DNA of 64,000 nt, from positions 34,991 to 98,990 of the forward strand of contig JAUWIG010000040.1 in assembly GCA_030605475.1 (NCBI GenBank), in the 5' to 3' direction. The first letter of the stretch is position 1; every line of letters begins with the position of its first letter. Origin of the DNA: Planctomycetota bacterium. GTDB lineage: Bacteria > Planctomycetota > Phycisphaerae > Sedimentisphaerales > Anaerobacaceae. Positions 15,326 to 24,252 of this stretch are shown one piece after another. The notes under the pieces were generated by a model that had not been told where the DNA came from, made no database searches, and saw only the letters and a list, made by a program, of their open reading frames with translations. A program made the position numbers and the translations under genes.

Positions 15326-16969
15326 GTGCGGGTTGCGTTGGGACAATTTAATGCTCTGGTGGGCGATTTGGCCGGCAATGCCGAAAAGATGCGCGATATC
15401 TACACGAAGGCACTTGCCTGTGATGTGGATTTGCTTATCTTTCCGGAATTAGCTATTTGCGGTTATCCGCCGGAAGATTTGCTGCTCAAGAATCACTTTT
15501 TAAGAGACGGTCGCGCAACTGTTGAGAAACTCGCCGCTGACTGCCCGGAGGTAACCATAGTAGTAGGTTTTGCCGAAAGTCATCAAGGCACTAATTACAA
15601 TTCGGCCGCTGTATTGCAGGCCGGCCGGATAACCAAAATTTATCGAAAGTGCCAATTGTCCAATTTTGGCGTGTTCGATGAGCGAAGATATTTCCAGCCT
15701 GGCACCGAGCCGGCGGTAATCAGTGTAGCCGGACTCAATGTCGCTATTACGATTTGCGCCGATATCTGGGATGTCGAATGGTTAGCTGATTTCCTCGGGA
15801 ACGCCGGCCAAATCCAAATGGTTCTGAATATCTCGGCCTCGCCTTTTCACATGGGCAAGACCGGGCAAAGGCAGGCAGTGCTCGGCCGCTGTGCGAAGAA
15901 ATTTAACTGCGCTGTTTCGTATTGCAATCTTATTGGCGGCCAGGATGAAATAGTTTTTGATGGCTCAAGTTGCTTTGCCGATTCGACCGGCAAAATCGCA
16001 GCTCAAGCGAAGTCATTCGATGAGGATTTATTGATTGCCGATGTTGTCCCGGTAGGGGGGGAAGTAGTTCAGGTCAAGCCGATGCGGCCGCTGGTACCGC
16101 AGCCAAGCGATTTGATTGACGAGGTCTATCAGGCCCTTATGCTCGGCACAAGGGATTACGCTCAAAAGAACGGTTTCAAAAAGACTTTGTTGGGCCTTAG
16201 CGGGGGGATAGATTCTTCCGTCACTGCTGCTATTGCGGTTGCCGCTTTGGGGGCTGAGAATGTCGTTGGCCTTACAATGCCCTCAAGATTCAGCAGCCCT
16301 GAGACGCTAAGCGATGCGGAGGAGCTGGCAAAAAATCTGGGCATTGAATTATTGACCATTGCAATTGAGCCGATACTTGAGCAATTCAACCAGGCATTAG
16401 AGACAGTCAGCGGCTGGAACAGCAAAGGTATCGCTTACGAGAATTTGCAGGCCAGAATCCGCGGCAGTATCCTGATGTCCCTGAGCAATCAGTTTGGTTT
16501 TTTGGTACTGACGACCGGCAATAAAAGTGAAACCGCGGTCGGCTATACGACCCTTTATGGTGACACGGCCGGCGGTTTTGCGGTGATAAAAGACGTCCCC
16601 AAGACTCTTGTTTACAAATTGGCCGAGCACATAAACAAAATAAACAGCCGACAGATTATACCTGCCGACGTAATAACCAGAGCTCCCAGTGCCGAGCTCA
16701 GGCCCGGCCAAAAAGACAGCGACTCACTGCCGGATTATGATTTACTTGACAAAATCCTCAAGGGATACGTCGAAGAGGACAAGTCCGCACAGCAGCTCGT
16801 TGAAGCTGGCCTACCGCAGGACGTGGTCCGCAGCGTCATTTGTATGATTGACCGTAATGAATACAAAAGAAGGCAATCGCCTCCTGGGATAAAAATTACG
16901 CCGAAGGCCTTCGGCAAGGACAGAAGACTGCCGATTACAAATCGTTACAACTCTTGCGGCGACCGTTAG
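15326..16969 (+). CDS. nadE: Glutamine-dependent NAD+ synthetase NadE
   Basis: About 547 residues with two domains. The N-terminal nitrilase-type glutaminase has its catalytic Glu in FPELAICGYPPEDLL, Lys in YRKCQLSNFGVFDE and Cys in ICADIW. The C-terminal NAD synthetase has the ATP-binding P-loop LSGGIDSS, then TGNKSE and the substrate loop TRAPSAELRPGQKDSDSLP. It converts nicotinate adenine dinucleotide to NAD+ using glutamine as ammonia donor. The GTG at 15326-15328 has GGAGG nine bases upstream and gives the usual MRVALGQ start; a TTG three codons earlier is unlikely. Divergent from the Mo/W operon. Confidence 0.95.
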   Translation: MRVALGQFNALVGDLAGNAEKMRDIYTKALACDVDLLIFPELAICGYPPEDLLLKNHFLRDGRATVEKLAADCPEVTIVVGFAESHQGTNYNSAAVLQAGRITKIYRKCQLSNFGVFDERRYFQPGTEPAVISVAGLNVAITICADIWDVEWLADFLGNAGQIQMVLNISASPFHMGKTGQRQAVLGRCAKKFNCAVSYCNLIGGQDEIVFDGSSCFADSTGKIAAQAKSFDEDLLIADVVPVGGEVVQVKPMRPLVPQPSDLIDEVYQALMLGTRDYAQKNGFKKTLLGLSGGIDSSVTAAIAVAALGAENVVGLTMPSRFSSPETLSDAEELAKNLGIELLTIAIEPILEQFNQALETVSGWNSKGIAYENLQARIRGSILMSLSNQFGFLVLTTGNKSETAVGYTTLYGDTAGGFAVIKDVPKTLVYKLAEHINKINSRQIIPADVITRAPSAELRPGQKDSDSLPDYDLLDKILKGYVEEDKSAQQLVEAGLPQDVVRSVICMIDRNEYKRRQSPPGIKITPKAFGKDRRLPITNRYNSCGDR

Positions 16970-16988
16970 TATTTAGTCGCTAAATACT
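16968..16988. terminator. Hairpin between convergent nadE and the nitroreductase fusion gene
   Basis: Perfect nine-pair inverted repeat AGTATTTAG-TCG-CTAAATACT that begins within the nadE stop codon. It lies between two convergent genes, where a bidirectional terminator is expected. There is no clear T run on either side, so termination activity is uncertain. Confidence 0.4.
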
Positions 16989-16996
16989 GTTCACTA

Positions 16997-18238
16997 TCAT
17001 CTGTCAGCAAGGGCATCAGTAATGGCTTTGCCGAATTTAGTTGCAGCTTTTGGGCCGCTGCCGGTTATGATAAGGCCATCTTGTTCAACAGCAGCACCGG
17101 TATATGTGGCGCCGGCTTTTTTGAGTTTGCCTCGTTCGGACAGGAAACTGGTGGCTCTGACGCCGTCGAGCACACCTGCGTTTGCCAGGACCGTGGGCGC
17201 TATACAAATTGCCGCGAGAACTTTTTGCTTATCCTTTGCCTGGCGGGCGATGTCCAATGCAACCCGGCTGTCAAAATATTGGCTTGCCCCCGAACCGCCT
17301 ATAAAGATTATCGCATCGTAATCGTCGACAGTGATGTCGTTCACGAGAATCGTCGCCTCAGCTCTATTGCCAAGCATACCCTTTAAGACCGCTGTCTTTG
17401 TACTTGCTATAACCGTTTCTACATTGGCCTTCTCAAGCTCGCGCTTTGTTTCAAAAAGCTCTTCGTCGCGGAAGTTCCCACTGGCGATAATTAACACCGC
17501 TCTTTTTGCCTTTGCGCTGTCCGTCTTTCGAGTCTCCTTTTCTTTTTCGGCTTTTTCTATTGTTGTTTGTCCTGTGGGGTAGCCAACGCAAATTATATAA
17601 AGTGGCTCCAGGTCTGCCGGCAGCCCGCAAACGCTGCTGACGCTCATTACGTTAAAAGCACCGATTGTTACGGAAGCCAATTCCAAACTGACGGCCTGCA
17701 GTTGGATGTTTTGAGCAATATGCCCAGCTTCCAATAACATATACCTTCCGGCCTTATTTCTATATTTGTAGGCAAGCTTTCTCTCCGAGCCTGTGATAAT
17801 AATATCGCAGGCGGCATTAGCTACCGGCCTTTGCCCCAAAGCCGCTGCCGCCAATCTGCCCCGGATATCCTGATTGATAATTGCTTCCAGGCTGTGTTTG
17901 TAGGGGTTGTAGATAAACAAGCCCTCCCCGGTGGCAAAGTACAGCTTCATTGGGTAAATTGCGCCAGCCGACGGCGCCGTTCGAAAACCTCTTTGCTTTT
18001 CTGTTATGCCTTGGCCAGCCCAGGCCAATTGGCCAATCTGTGTAAGGTCGAGCCCTCGGTTTGTAAACCGGCGCACGCTTCGACGCCTAGCCAAGGCCTG
18101 CTCTAAACTGAGCGGCCCTGTCAGCCTCGGCTCGGAAAGTCGAATTATCTTAGGTGGCGAGACCCCAGACCCGTACTGACCCAGGCAAAAGGCCGCAAAA
18201 ACGGCTAAAATTATTACAAGAATTGTCAACCGTTTCAT
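16997..18238 (-). CDS. Exported SagB-type nitroreductase fused to a DJ-1/PfpI domain
   Basis: About 413 residues. An N-terminal hydrophobic signal segment (LTILVIILAVFAAFCLG) is followed by an FMN-dependent nitroreductase domain of the SagB/ThcOx type (ARRRSVRRFTNRGLDL, then TAPSAGAIYPMKLYF and LEAGHIAQNIQLQA; residues 45-235). From about residue 250 there is a DJ-1/PfpI domain (AVLIIASGNFRDEEL, then IIFIGGSGASQYF) with the nucleophilic-elbow cysteine in AAICIAPTVLANAGVL. The predicted location is outside the cytoplasm, which is unusual for both domains. The ATG at 18236-18238 is preferred because GGAGG lies ten bases upstream. The reaction is unknown; a redox or deglycase-like repair role is speculative. 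Confidence 0.8.
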   Translation of the reverse strand: MKRLTILVIILAVFAAFCLGQYGSGVSPPKIIRLSEPRLTGPLSLEQALARRRSVRRFTNRGLDLTQIGQLAWAGQGITEKQRGFRTAPSAGAIYPMKLYFATGEGLFIYNPYKHSLEAIINQDIRGRLAAAALGQRPVANAACDIIITGSERKLAYKYRNKAGRYMLLEAGHIAQNIQLQAVSLELASVTIGAFNVMSVSSVCGLPADLEPLYIICVGYPTGQTTIEKAEKEKETRKTDSAKAKRAVLIIASGNFRDEELFETKRELEKANVETVIASTKTAVLKGMLGNRAEATILVNDITVDDYDAIIFIGGSGASQYFDSRVALDIARQAKDKQKVLAAICIAPTVLANAGVLDGVRATSFLSERGKLKKAGATYTGAAVEQDGLIITGSGPKAATKFGKAITDALADR

Positions 18239-18517
18239 TTTTTTCAGTCCTCCCAATCGGTTTTTAAGGTGGTAAATTATAAATTGCTTATATTATACGC
18301 TCAAAACACTCAGCAGCCAGCCTTTTCAAAAATCAGAATCCAATGCCCAATATGCTTAATTTGCCGACCAGCTTTTCCCCAGTTTTCAGCAAATTGCCCA
18401 TTACATCACAAAGCAATCTTTGCTAAAATTAAAGTAGCAGCCAATAAAAATCGAGATATTATTACATTGGCCATTTTTTAGAAACAGTTGTTTTAGTAAC
18501 GTATTTAGGTGGTTTTA

Positions 18518-19258
18518 ATGGCTTTATCGCTTCGACAAAAGCTGATTATAATCTCATTACTGGTTTACTGGCCTGGTATCTTTATCCTTGCGCATATGCC
18601 CATCCCGCAACTGGTTCGCAGTGCCCAGGTCTCCGATAAAACCCTTCATTGCCTTGCCTATCTGGTTTTGGTTTTTCTGCTGTGGTTTGCAGTCAGTCCT
18701 GACAGGAAGGTAAACTGGCGCAAGGCCGCTGTTTGGTGGATACTTTTCGTGGTGGTTTGGTATGGGGTTGTTGACGAAGTGCTCCAGGCCTATGTCGGGC
18801 GCAACCCTGCTGTTAAGGATTTTTTAGCTGACCTGGCCGGGACGCTTACAGGCTTAATTCTGCTTTCGTTTTTTACATTTTGGCCAGCATTACTTGTGGT
18901 AACAGGCATTACTATTTTCCTTTTAACAAATTTGGCGAGGGCTAATCTGGCCAACTTACTGCCAATTACAAATGCGATGTTTCACCTGTTTGCCTACGTG
19001 TTTTTTACTATGCTGTGGATTCGGTATATGAATAATTCCCTGCCGCTAAAAGCGGCCAGACCCAAGTGGCTGATAGTGGCATTAGTCCTTCCGATAAGTT
19101 TGTTGTTAGTTGTAAAATTATTTTCCGTAATTTTAGGCAGAGATTTCGCACTCCAGGATGTAATCATTTCTCTGACAGGAATTACAGTCGTCGTTGCCGC
19201 AATCTTCCTGATTGCCTTATTTCGCCAAAACTTTACTGTGCCCCCCAGTGACACTTAA
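18518..19258 (+). CDS. VanZ-like membrane protein
   Basis: 246-residue integral membrane protein with seven or eight hydrophobic segments. The first half carries the VanZ-family pattern: SDKTLHCLAYLVLVFLLWF, then VVDEVLQAYVGRNPAVKDFLADLAGTLTG with conserved H, D, E and Q. The second half (residues 125-240) is a less conserved repeat of membrane segments with HLFAYVFFTMLW, perhaps a duplicated VanZ unit. The ATG at 18518-18520 has AGGTGG five bases upstream. VanZ itself gives low-level teicoplanin resistance, but most homologues have no known function. The end overlaps the convergent neighbour's stop by four bases. Confidence 0.75.
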   Translation: MALSLRQKLIIISLLVYWPGIFILAHMPIPQLVRSAQVSDKTLHCLAYLVLVFLLWFAVSPDRKVNWRKAAVWWILFVVVWYGVVDEVLQAYVGRNPAVKDFLADLAGTLTGLILLSFFTFWPALLVVTGITIFLLTNLARANLANLLPITNAMFHLFAYVFFTMLWIRYMNNSLPLKAARPKWLIVALVLPISLLLVVKLFSVILGRDFALQDVIISLTGITVVVAAIFLIALFRQNFTVPPSDT

Positions 19259-20484
19259 GGTTTTTTGAAAGGTCTGTACAGCGGGTCGCCTATCAAAACA
19301 AGCTGCCACGAGTTAAATGGCTTTGTGCGGTAGTATGCCTCAACAAGGCATCGGCCGTCGAATAGCTCGGCGAAAAATGCCTGCGGCTGCGGAAATGAAT
19401 GAAGATATGGCTCAGCCACCGCCCCCAGAGTTGCGGTTACCCCGTCTTTGAGCATAGCCGGACACCACTGGCTGCTGTTCGGGTCGCGAAGGTCAACGGC
19501 CCCCCAGCTTGAAATATGGCACCCTATCGCACCGTCGATGAAATCGAAGGCATCGATGTATCTTTTCAGACTGTACCAGCCGCAGTACAGAACGGTAGAG
19601 GGACATTGGCCGGGCGCAAAAAGAGCACCAGTGCGTTCTTCAACCACGGGTATATGCGTTTGAGTCTTTATCATCGATGCCAAATCCCGCAGAGATTGGT
19701 CGATGCAGCCGATTGAATAAGGGGTTTTATCATCTGTAATACCACGTGAATCGATGTAAGCGGCGCCCTTTAACCCCGTTTTCTCTGCTGTTAGCGCTTT
19801 ATCGATAAGACCTTTGACTATATTGAGACCGGGCCCATCAAGGCGGCAGACCATAAGCGATTTGAAGTCCCAATACGGTATTTTATACTTTAGCTTATTC
19901 GGCTGCCATTGATGCAGTTCATAATCACCGAACAATACCATTGATAGTTCACTATCCACGCAAGCCCCTGTTTCTTTGCCGGTGATATAATCGATTTCGG
20001 ACTGTAACTGAGCCAGTTTGCGTTTGATATCTTTCGTCTCTCTGGATGTGTTAGCTACACCACTCTGCTCTAACTGCTCGAGCGTTTTTTTCACCCGCTC
20101 TTGCTGTTCTTTCAATTGTTTCAGCTTGTTCTGCTGACCCTTTAGTGGTCTTCGCCTTCCTACCTTGATTGGCACACCGTAAGCTGTCAGCAGGCATCTA
20201 ATCTTACCGGCAAATTCGCGACTGTATAGTTTCTTGCGAATCGGCTCAACGAGCTGCTTTTCATAACCGTCTCTGGTGATTGTATCGCTAAGGCCCGTTC
20301 CTAAAGGCAGGGCGAGAATATTGCCCACCGGCACGTCTCGCTTCGCGCAATAGTATTGGGCAAGCTGCACGGACGCTGCGACGTCGCTGTTTGCTATTAC
20401 TAAGATTTGGTTGGGCTCCAGTGCATATCCCGGTGCGGCTGCGAAAAAAATCAAGCATGAAATAAGAACTGTTCGAATCCTCAT
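19255..20484 (-). CDS. Exported TIGR03790-family protein with coiled-coil insert
   Basis: About 409 residues with an N-terminal signal peptide (VLISCLIFFAAAPGYA). The segment VIANSDVAASVQLAQYYCAKRDVP and the later LLTAYGVP, GAAYIDSRG, GAIGCHISSWGAVDLR and QLVLIGDPLYRPF match the TIGR03790 family of uncharacterised exported proteins common in Planctomycetes and related phyla. Residues about 115-175 form a Lys/Gln/Glu-rich coiled coil inserted in the N-terminal domain. The ATG at 20482-20484 is taken as start, because the longer version starts with TTG. Function unknown. Confidence 0.75.
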   Translation of the reverse strand: MRIRTVLISCLIFFAAAPGYALEPNQILVIANSDVAASVQLAQYYCAKRDVPVGNILALPLGTGLSDTITRDGYEKQLVEPIRKKLYSREFAGKIRCLLTAYGVPIKVGRRRPLKGQQNKLKQLKEQQERVKKTLEQLEQSGVANTSRETKDIKRKLAQLQSEIDYITGKETGACVDSELSMVLFGDYELHQWQPNKLKYKIPYWDFKSLMVCRLDGPGLNIVKGLIDKALTAEKTGLKGAAYIDSRGITDDKTPYSIGCIDQSLRDLASMIKTQTHIPVVEERTGALFAPGQCPSTVLYCGWYSLKRYIDAFDFIDGAIGCHISSWGAVDLRDPNSSQWCPAMLKDGVTATLGAVAEPYLHSFPQPQAFFAELFDGRCLVEAYYRTKPFNSWQLVLIGDPLYRPFKKP

Positions 20485-20508
20485 TTGTGCAAAAATTCTC
20501 CTTGGAGC

Positions 20509-20545
20509 CAAAAAATCAGCCCCAGATATTGCCGGGGCTTTTTAC
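20509..20545 (-). terminator. Rho-independent terminator downstream of the KamA-like gene
   Basis: Stem AGCCCC/GGGGCT (20518-20539) with a ten-base loop. On the minus strand it is followed by GATTTTTT, and on the plus strand by TTTTT, so it can work both ways. It lies about 65 bases after the stop of the radical SAM gene and just before the TIGR03790 gene. Confidence 0.75.
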
Positions 20546-20606
20546 AAAAACCTAACACCTGAAATACCGAACCACATCTATTTGGTATTAGTATCTAATG
20601 CTGATG

Positions 20607-21719
20607 CTATTCCGGCCCGCACGACCTGCATGGCAAGCTGACTGGATAATCCCGGGCCGCTTCATCATAATCGTCGAACCAGCAGGCGTTTGGATTGCTT
20701 TTGAAAACCAGGAAACGCCCGCTATCCTCATCTTTAGCGGCCCGATGATACCTAAAATAGACAAAATCTCTCGTTTTTCCGACGATTTCTATTTTGCCGC
20801 TCGAATGCGACATTACAAACCGAAGGCGCTTTGCCAGTCCGGATACCCGCGTTTTAGCCTGCTCTATAATCTCATACCCTTGTTCGATTGGTACTGTATA
20901 AGCCTTGTTTCCCAGAGCCGGCCGACACTGGAACACATAATATGGAGTCGCCCCGATAAAAGACAATTTGGCAAGCAACTCTGCCAGAACCTCTGGATTA
21001 TCATTTAGCCCCCTTATAAGGGGCGTTTGATTTGCTACGATGGCGCCGGCTTTCTGCAAAAGAGACACTGCATTGCAGGCGACATCGGTTAATTCCCTCG
21101 GGTGAACAAAGTGAGTTATAAAATATATCTTTTTCCTTTCCGTGCTGTACTTGTTGACCATTTCCAACAAAGCCGGGTCGTCAACAATCCGATATGGATT
21201 GAACGTTGGTACCTTCGTCCCAATACGAATTATCTGGACATGCTCAATTTGTCTTAGTTGCCGGATGATATTTTCAAGCTTTGGGGTTGTAAGTACCAGC
21301 GGGTCTCCCCCGGTCAGAAGTACATTGGTTATCTCTCGATGCTCCTTTATGTATTGCAGCGCCGCCGGCAGGTCCCGCAGATATTCTTTGCGTGGTTCTA
21401 TGAAAACACGCTTGCGGAAGCAGTACCGGCATATGCTGTCACAAACATTGCTCACCAAAAGCAGTGCGGTGGAATTATATTTGTGCTCAAGCCCGGGCAT
21501 AATCGTGTAGCTTTCTTCATCCGAAGGGTCAAGACGACCCCACTCGTCAAGCTCCTGCATATGTGGGATTATAATTTGGCGTATCGGGTCTTCGGGGTCA
21601 TCCCAGTCAATAAGCGACAGATAGTAATCGTTGCTGCGAAAAGGAAACTTGTCGGTAACATTCTTCAGCTCGGCTTGTTCCTGCTCGCTTAACTGCTCCA
21701 ACTGCTCTATTTTTGTCAC
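20607..21719 (-). CDS. KamA-family radical SAM aminomutase-like protein
   Basis: 370-residue protein of the lysine 2,3-aminomutase / EpmB family. It has the radical SAM motif CDSICRYCFRK (residues 93-103), the SAM-binding LLTGGDPLVL, the PLP-lysine region NQTPLIRGLNDN and a C-terminal CRSCG. It is shorter than clostridial KamA (about 415) and could be the beta-lysine-forming enzyme, EpmB for EF-P modification or an uncharacterised KamA-like protein; no efp or epmA is adjacent. The annotated start is GTG, with no close ribosome-binding site (AGGAG lies about 20 bases upstream), so the start is uncertain. Confidence 0.82.
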   Translation of the reverse strand: MTKIEQLEQLSEQEQAELKNVTDKFPFRSNDYYLSLIDWDDPEDPIRQIIIPHMQELDEWGRLDPSDEESYTIMPGLEHKYNSTALLLVSNVCDSICRYCFRKRVFIEPRKEYLRDLPAALQYIKEHREITNVLLTGGDPLVLTTPKLENIIRQLRQIEHVQIIRIGTKVPTFNPYRIVDDPALLEMVNKYSTERKKIYFITHFVHPRELTDVACNAVSLLQKAGAIVANQTPLIRGLNDNPEVLAELLAKLSFIGATPYYVFQCRPALGNKAYTVPIEQGYEIIEQAKTRVSGLAKRLRFVMSHSSGKIEIVGKTRDFVYFRYHRAAKDEDSGRFLVFKSNPNACWFDDYDEAARDYPVSLPCRSCGPE

Positions 21720-21830
21720 GTATTTAATCTTGATGGCTATTCTCCTTCCTGTTTATTGGCCTTTGAATTACTAATGAAACTTAAGTCGCACCAGGAAATT
21801 GATTATTTCTTTAACTTTAGACACTTTAGC

Positions 21831-22448
21831 TCACTTTGGTTCCCCTTCTCCCCGCGTATATTCTGTTTCCGAATACTTTTTCTCGTAGATGCTCTTTCGC
21901 CTGAACACCTGGGCAATAGTCGCCAGGATTATCTTTATATCGGCCAAAAAACTCGCTGTTTCCACATATTTTACATCGAGTTCAAGTTTTTCTTCGCGTG
22001 TCAACTCCCCCCGTCCTGAAATTTGCGCCAGCCCAGTCAAGCCAGGCTTTGCCAGCAGTCGTTTTTTTTGCCGCTCGTTCCACTCCGTCATCTGCGAAAC
22101 ATACAGCGGACGGGGTCCGACAATACTCATATCACCTTTAAATACGTTAAATAATTGCGGCAGTTCGTCAAGCGAATACTCACGCAACCATTTGCCCACC
22201 TTCGTCAGCCGAGGGTCTTCGCCGGATTTTGGACTTGCCCCGAATGGGTCAACGCCGAGCTTCATTGTTCGGAATTTATAGAAGACGAACGGCTTGCCAT
22301 CTTTGCCTGCCCGCTGCTGCTTGAATATCGCCGGGCCTTTACTGCTGACTTTTATCGCAGTGATAATAACAGCAAAAACCGGCGACAGAATTACTACCGC
22401 TGGCAAGGATATACAAATGTCAAAAACTCGCTTGATAAGGTTACTCAC
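21831..22448 (-). CDS. Initiating sugar-phosphate transferase (bacterial sugar transferase family)
   Basis: 205-residue monotopic phosphoglycosyl transferase that loads the first sugar-1-phosphate onto undecaprenyl phosphate. It has an N-terminal membrane helix (FDICISLPAVVILSPVFAVI), then KVSSKGPAIFKQQRAGKDGK, YKFRTM, the catalytic DE pair in SLDELPQLFNVFKGDMS, the VGPRP motif and KPGLTGLAQISGRGELT. It lacks the large N-terminal extension of WbaP. This is the entry point of the glycan locus. Divergent from the deacetylase gene. Confidence 0.92.
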   Translation of the reverse strand: MSNLIKRVFDICISLPAVVILSPVFAVIITAIKVSSKGPAIFKQQRAGKDGKPFVFYKFRTMKLGVDPFGASPKSGEDPRLTKVGKWLREYSLDELPQLFNVFKGDMSIVGPRPLYVSQMTEWNERQKKRLLAKPGLTGLAQISGRGELTREEKLELDVKYVETASFLADIKIILATIAQVFRRKSIYEKKYSETEYTRGEGEPK

Positions 22449-22619
22449 AAATCCACACTGTGTAAATTTTAACCGAAATATAAACTGAGCTTGTTCTTAA
22501 ACTATTCTAAATGCTTTTTATTGTGCTTGCAAAGAATTATTCTGTGTTTTGCCCATCCAAATTTCGCTGTGCAGCCGTTGTTTGTTTGACTGCTTCTGCT
22601 GGCTGTTATATATTAGTAG

Positions 22620-23565
22620 GTGAGTCTTTTAAAGTTAATGCGTAACACGATGGGTAAACTATATGTGGAAGCAAATTTTGAAAAAGAATTACAAAACCCT
22701 GTAACAAATGCCTTTTCCATCGATGTTGAGGGTTTTGTCGAATCCAACGTACAGAGCTTTCCCATAGATGACAGGTACCTTAACCAGGCTGCCGGGAATC
22801 GTGAAATCGAAACGAATACTTACGCTCTCCTTGAACTCTTCAATGAATTGAGCGTCAAGGCTACGTTTTTCTTTACTTGGAAGAATAGCAAATGATATTC
22901 CAAACATTGTTAAAGAAGCTGCCCTCGCCGGTCACGAAATCGGCTGCCACAATTACCTGCACCTTCGTATTTTCGGCATCGAAAAGAATGAGTTTAAGCA
23001 GAAATTAGCTGCGGCCAAAAAAGACCTTGAAGACGTATCCGGCCAACCGGTTTATGGGTTCAGGGCACCTGACTTTTCTATTACCGACAAATCCATCTGG
23101 GCTCTGGATATTTTGAGAGAACTTGGCTTTATCTATGATTCAAGCATTTATCCTTTTGGGCTGCATGATGTTTACGGAATAAAGGATGCGGACCCTTCAG
23201 TCCACACGCTGCCAAATGGGCTAATAGAATTTCCACTGTCAACCACTGAGTTACTCGGCAAACGAATTCCTTTCGGAGGCGGCAGATACTTCAGGCTATA
23301 CTCATTGCTGCTTACCAAGGTTTTTCTCTCGAAACTCAATAAGCAGGGCCACCCAGCTATGTTCTATATCCATCCTTACGAGGTTGGCCCGATTATACCG
23401 CAGATTCCAGGATTATCTGCGTATAGAAAATTCAGGCATTACTATAACTGCAAAAACGGGCAAGCCAGACTGAGAATACTATTGAAGGCCTTTAAGTTTG
23501 GCCCGGCAATCGAAGTATTAAAAGGATACAATGAGTATGAATTTGAACAATCGGAAAGAACATAA
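22620..23565 (+). pseudogene. Polysaccharide deacetylase (DUF3473, XrtA-associated type), frameshifted
   Basis: The first part (to the stop at 22893-22895) carries AFSIDVEGF with the metal/catalytic Asp and ends ...ATFFFT. The second part resumes in the +1 frame from about 22876 as LGRIANDIPN, followed by AGHEIGCHNYLH (metal-binding histidines), YGFRAPDFSIT and YIHPYE. Removing one base near 22875 restores the expected family sequence ATFFFLGRIA. The whole would be about 310 residues, like DUF3473 deacetylases of exosortase-linked exopolysaccharide loci. Either a real frameshift or an indel after a T-rich run (22866-22874). The start is uncertain (GTG 22620 or ATG 22638). It overlaps the next gene. 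Confidence 0.82.
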
Positions 23566-24211
23566 CCATAAAGTTGGTACGTATTTTGACAAGGCATCCA
23601 TTACTTTTGACACCTTTTACGACCGTCAGCGTAGCGCATTTATGCAATGGGTAGACAGGAAATTCCGCTCTGACGTATTCGAACGCTACCGTCTAACCTT
23701 TGAAACTATTGAGCCTTTGAAGGACAAGACCGTGCTTGATGTTGGCTGTGGGTCTGGTCCTTATGTAGTCGAAGCAGCCCGACGTGGTGGCAAACGAGTA
23801 GTTGGCCTTGATATGGCCCAGGGCATGCTTGATTTAGGCTGTCAGCGTGCCGCTGCTGCCGGGGTTGCTGATGAATGCGAATTTATTTTAGGGGTATTTC
23901 CACAAGATTCACCCCAGGAAACATTCGACTATGCTATTGTAATGGGTGTAATGGACTATATTGCGGACCCATTGCCTTTTTTATCGGCCCTGGCCCGGCG
24001 AGTCCAGCTGCGTGCTGTGATGAGCTTTCCGAGCAAGCATTGGTTCCGCACCCCTTTGCGAAAGGTTCGCTATTGGCTCAAGCGGTGTCCGGTGTACTTC
24101 TACGAGCCCCTCCAAATTGAAGAGTTATCGAAAGCTGCGGGGTTCTCGAACACCAAGGTTGAAAAGATACCCGGCGCGGGAATGGATTACTTTGTAACTG
24201 TCTTCAAATGA
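23531..24211 (+). CDS. SAM-dependent methyltransferase (class I)
   Basis: 226-residue Rossmann methyltransferase. Motif I is VLDVGCGSGPYVVEAARRG (residues 70-88), followed by VGLDMAQGMLD and the motif IV region YAIVMGVMDYIADP. The N-terminal 60 residues are helical, with YFDKASITFDTFYDR as often seen in methyltransferases acting on glycan or lipid intermediates. It overlaps the deacetylase end by 35 bases in another frame, so the two form a small operon on the plus strand. Substrate unknown, possibly a sugar of the surface glycan. Confidence 0.82.
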   Translation: MSMNLNNRKEHNHKVGTYFDKASITFDTFYDRQRSAFMQWVDRKFRSDVFERYRLTFETIEPLKDKTVLDVGCGSGPYVVEAARRGGKRVVGLDMAQGMLDLGCQRAAAAGVADECEFILGVFPQDSPQETFDYAIVMGVMDYIADPLPFLSALARRVQLRAVMSFPSKHWFRTPLRKVRYWLKRCPVYFYEPLQIEELSKAAGFSNTKVEKIPGAGMDYFVTVFK

Positions 24212-24252
24212 CATCGATTGATATGGCCGGGATGGTAATATTGCACGACGAG

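Noticed and set aside
15133..15378. 81-codon minus-strand open frame over the tRNA-like fragment
   Set aside because: Its GRDSNLPLP stretch is simply the translation of the tRNA 3' end; no ribosome-binding site and no homology expected.
22620..24211. Exosortase/PEP-CTERM system, because the deacetylase is of the XrtA-linked type
   Set aside because: No exosortase, PEP-CTERM protein or associated chain-length genes are in the window; the deacetylase alone does not prove it.
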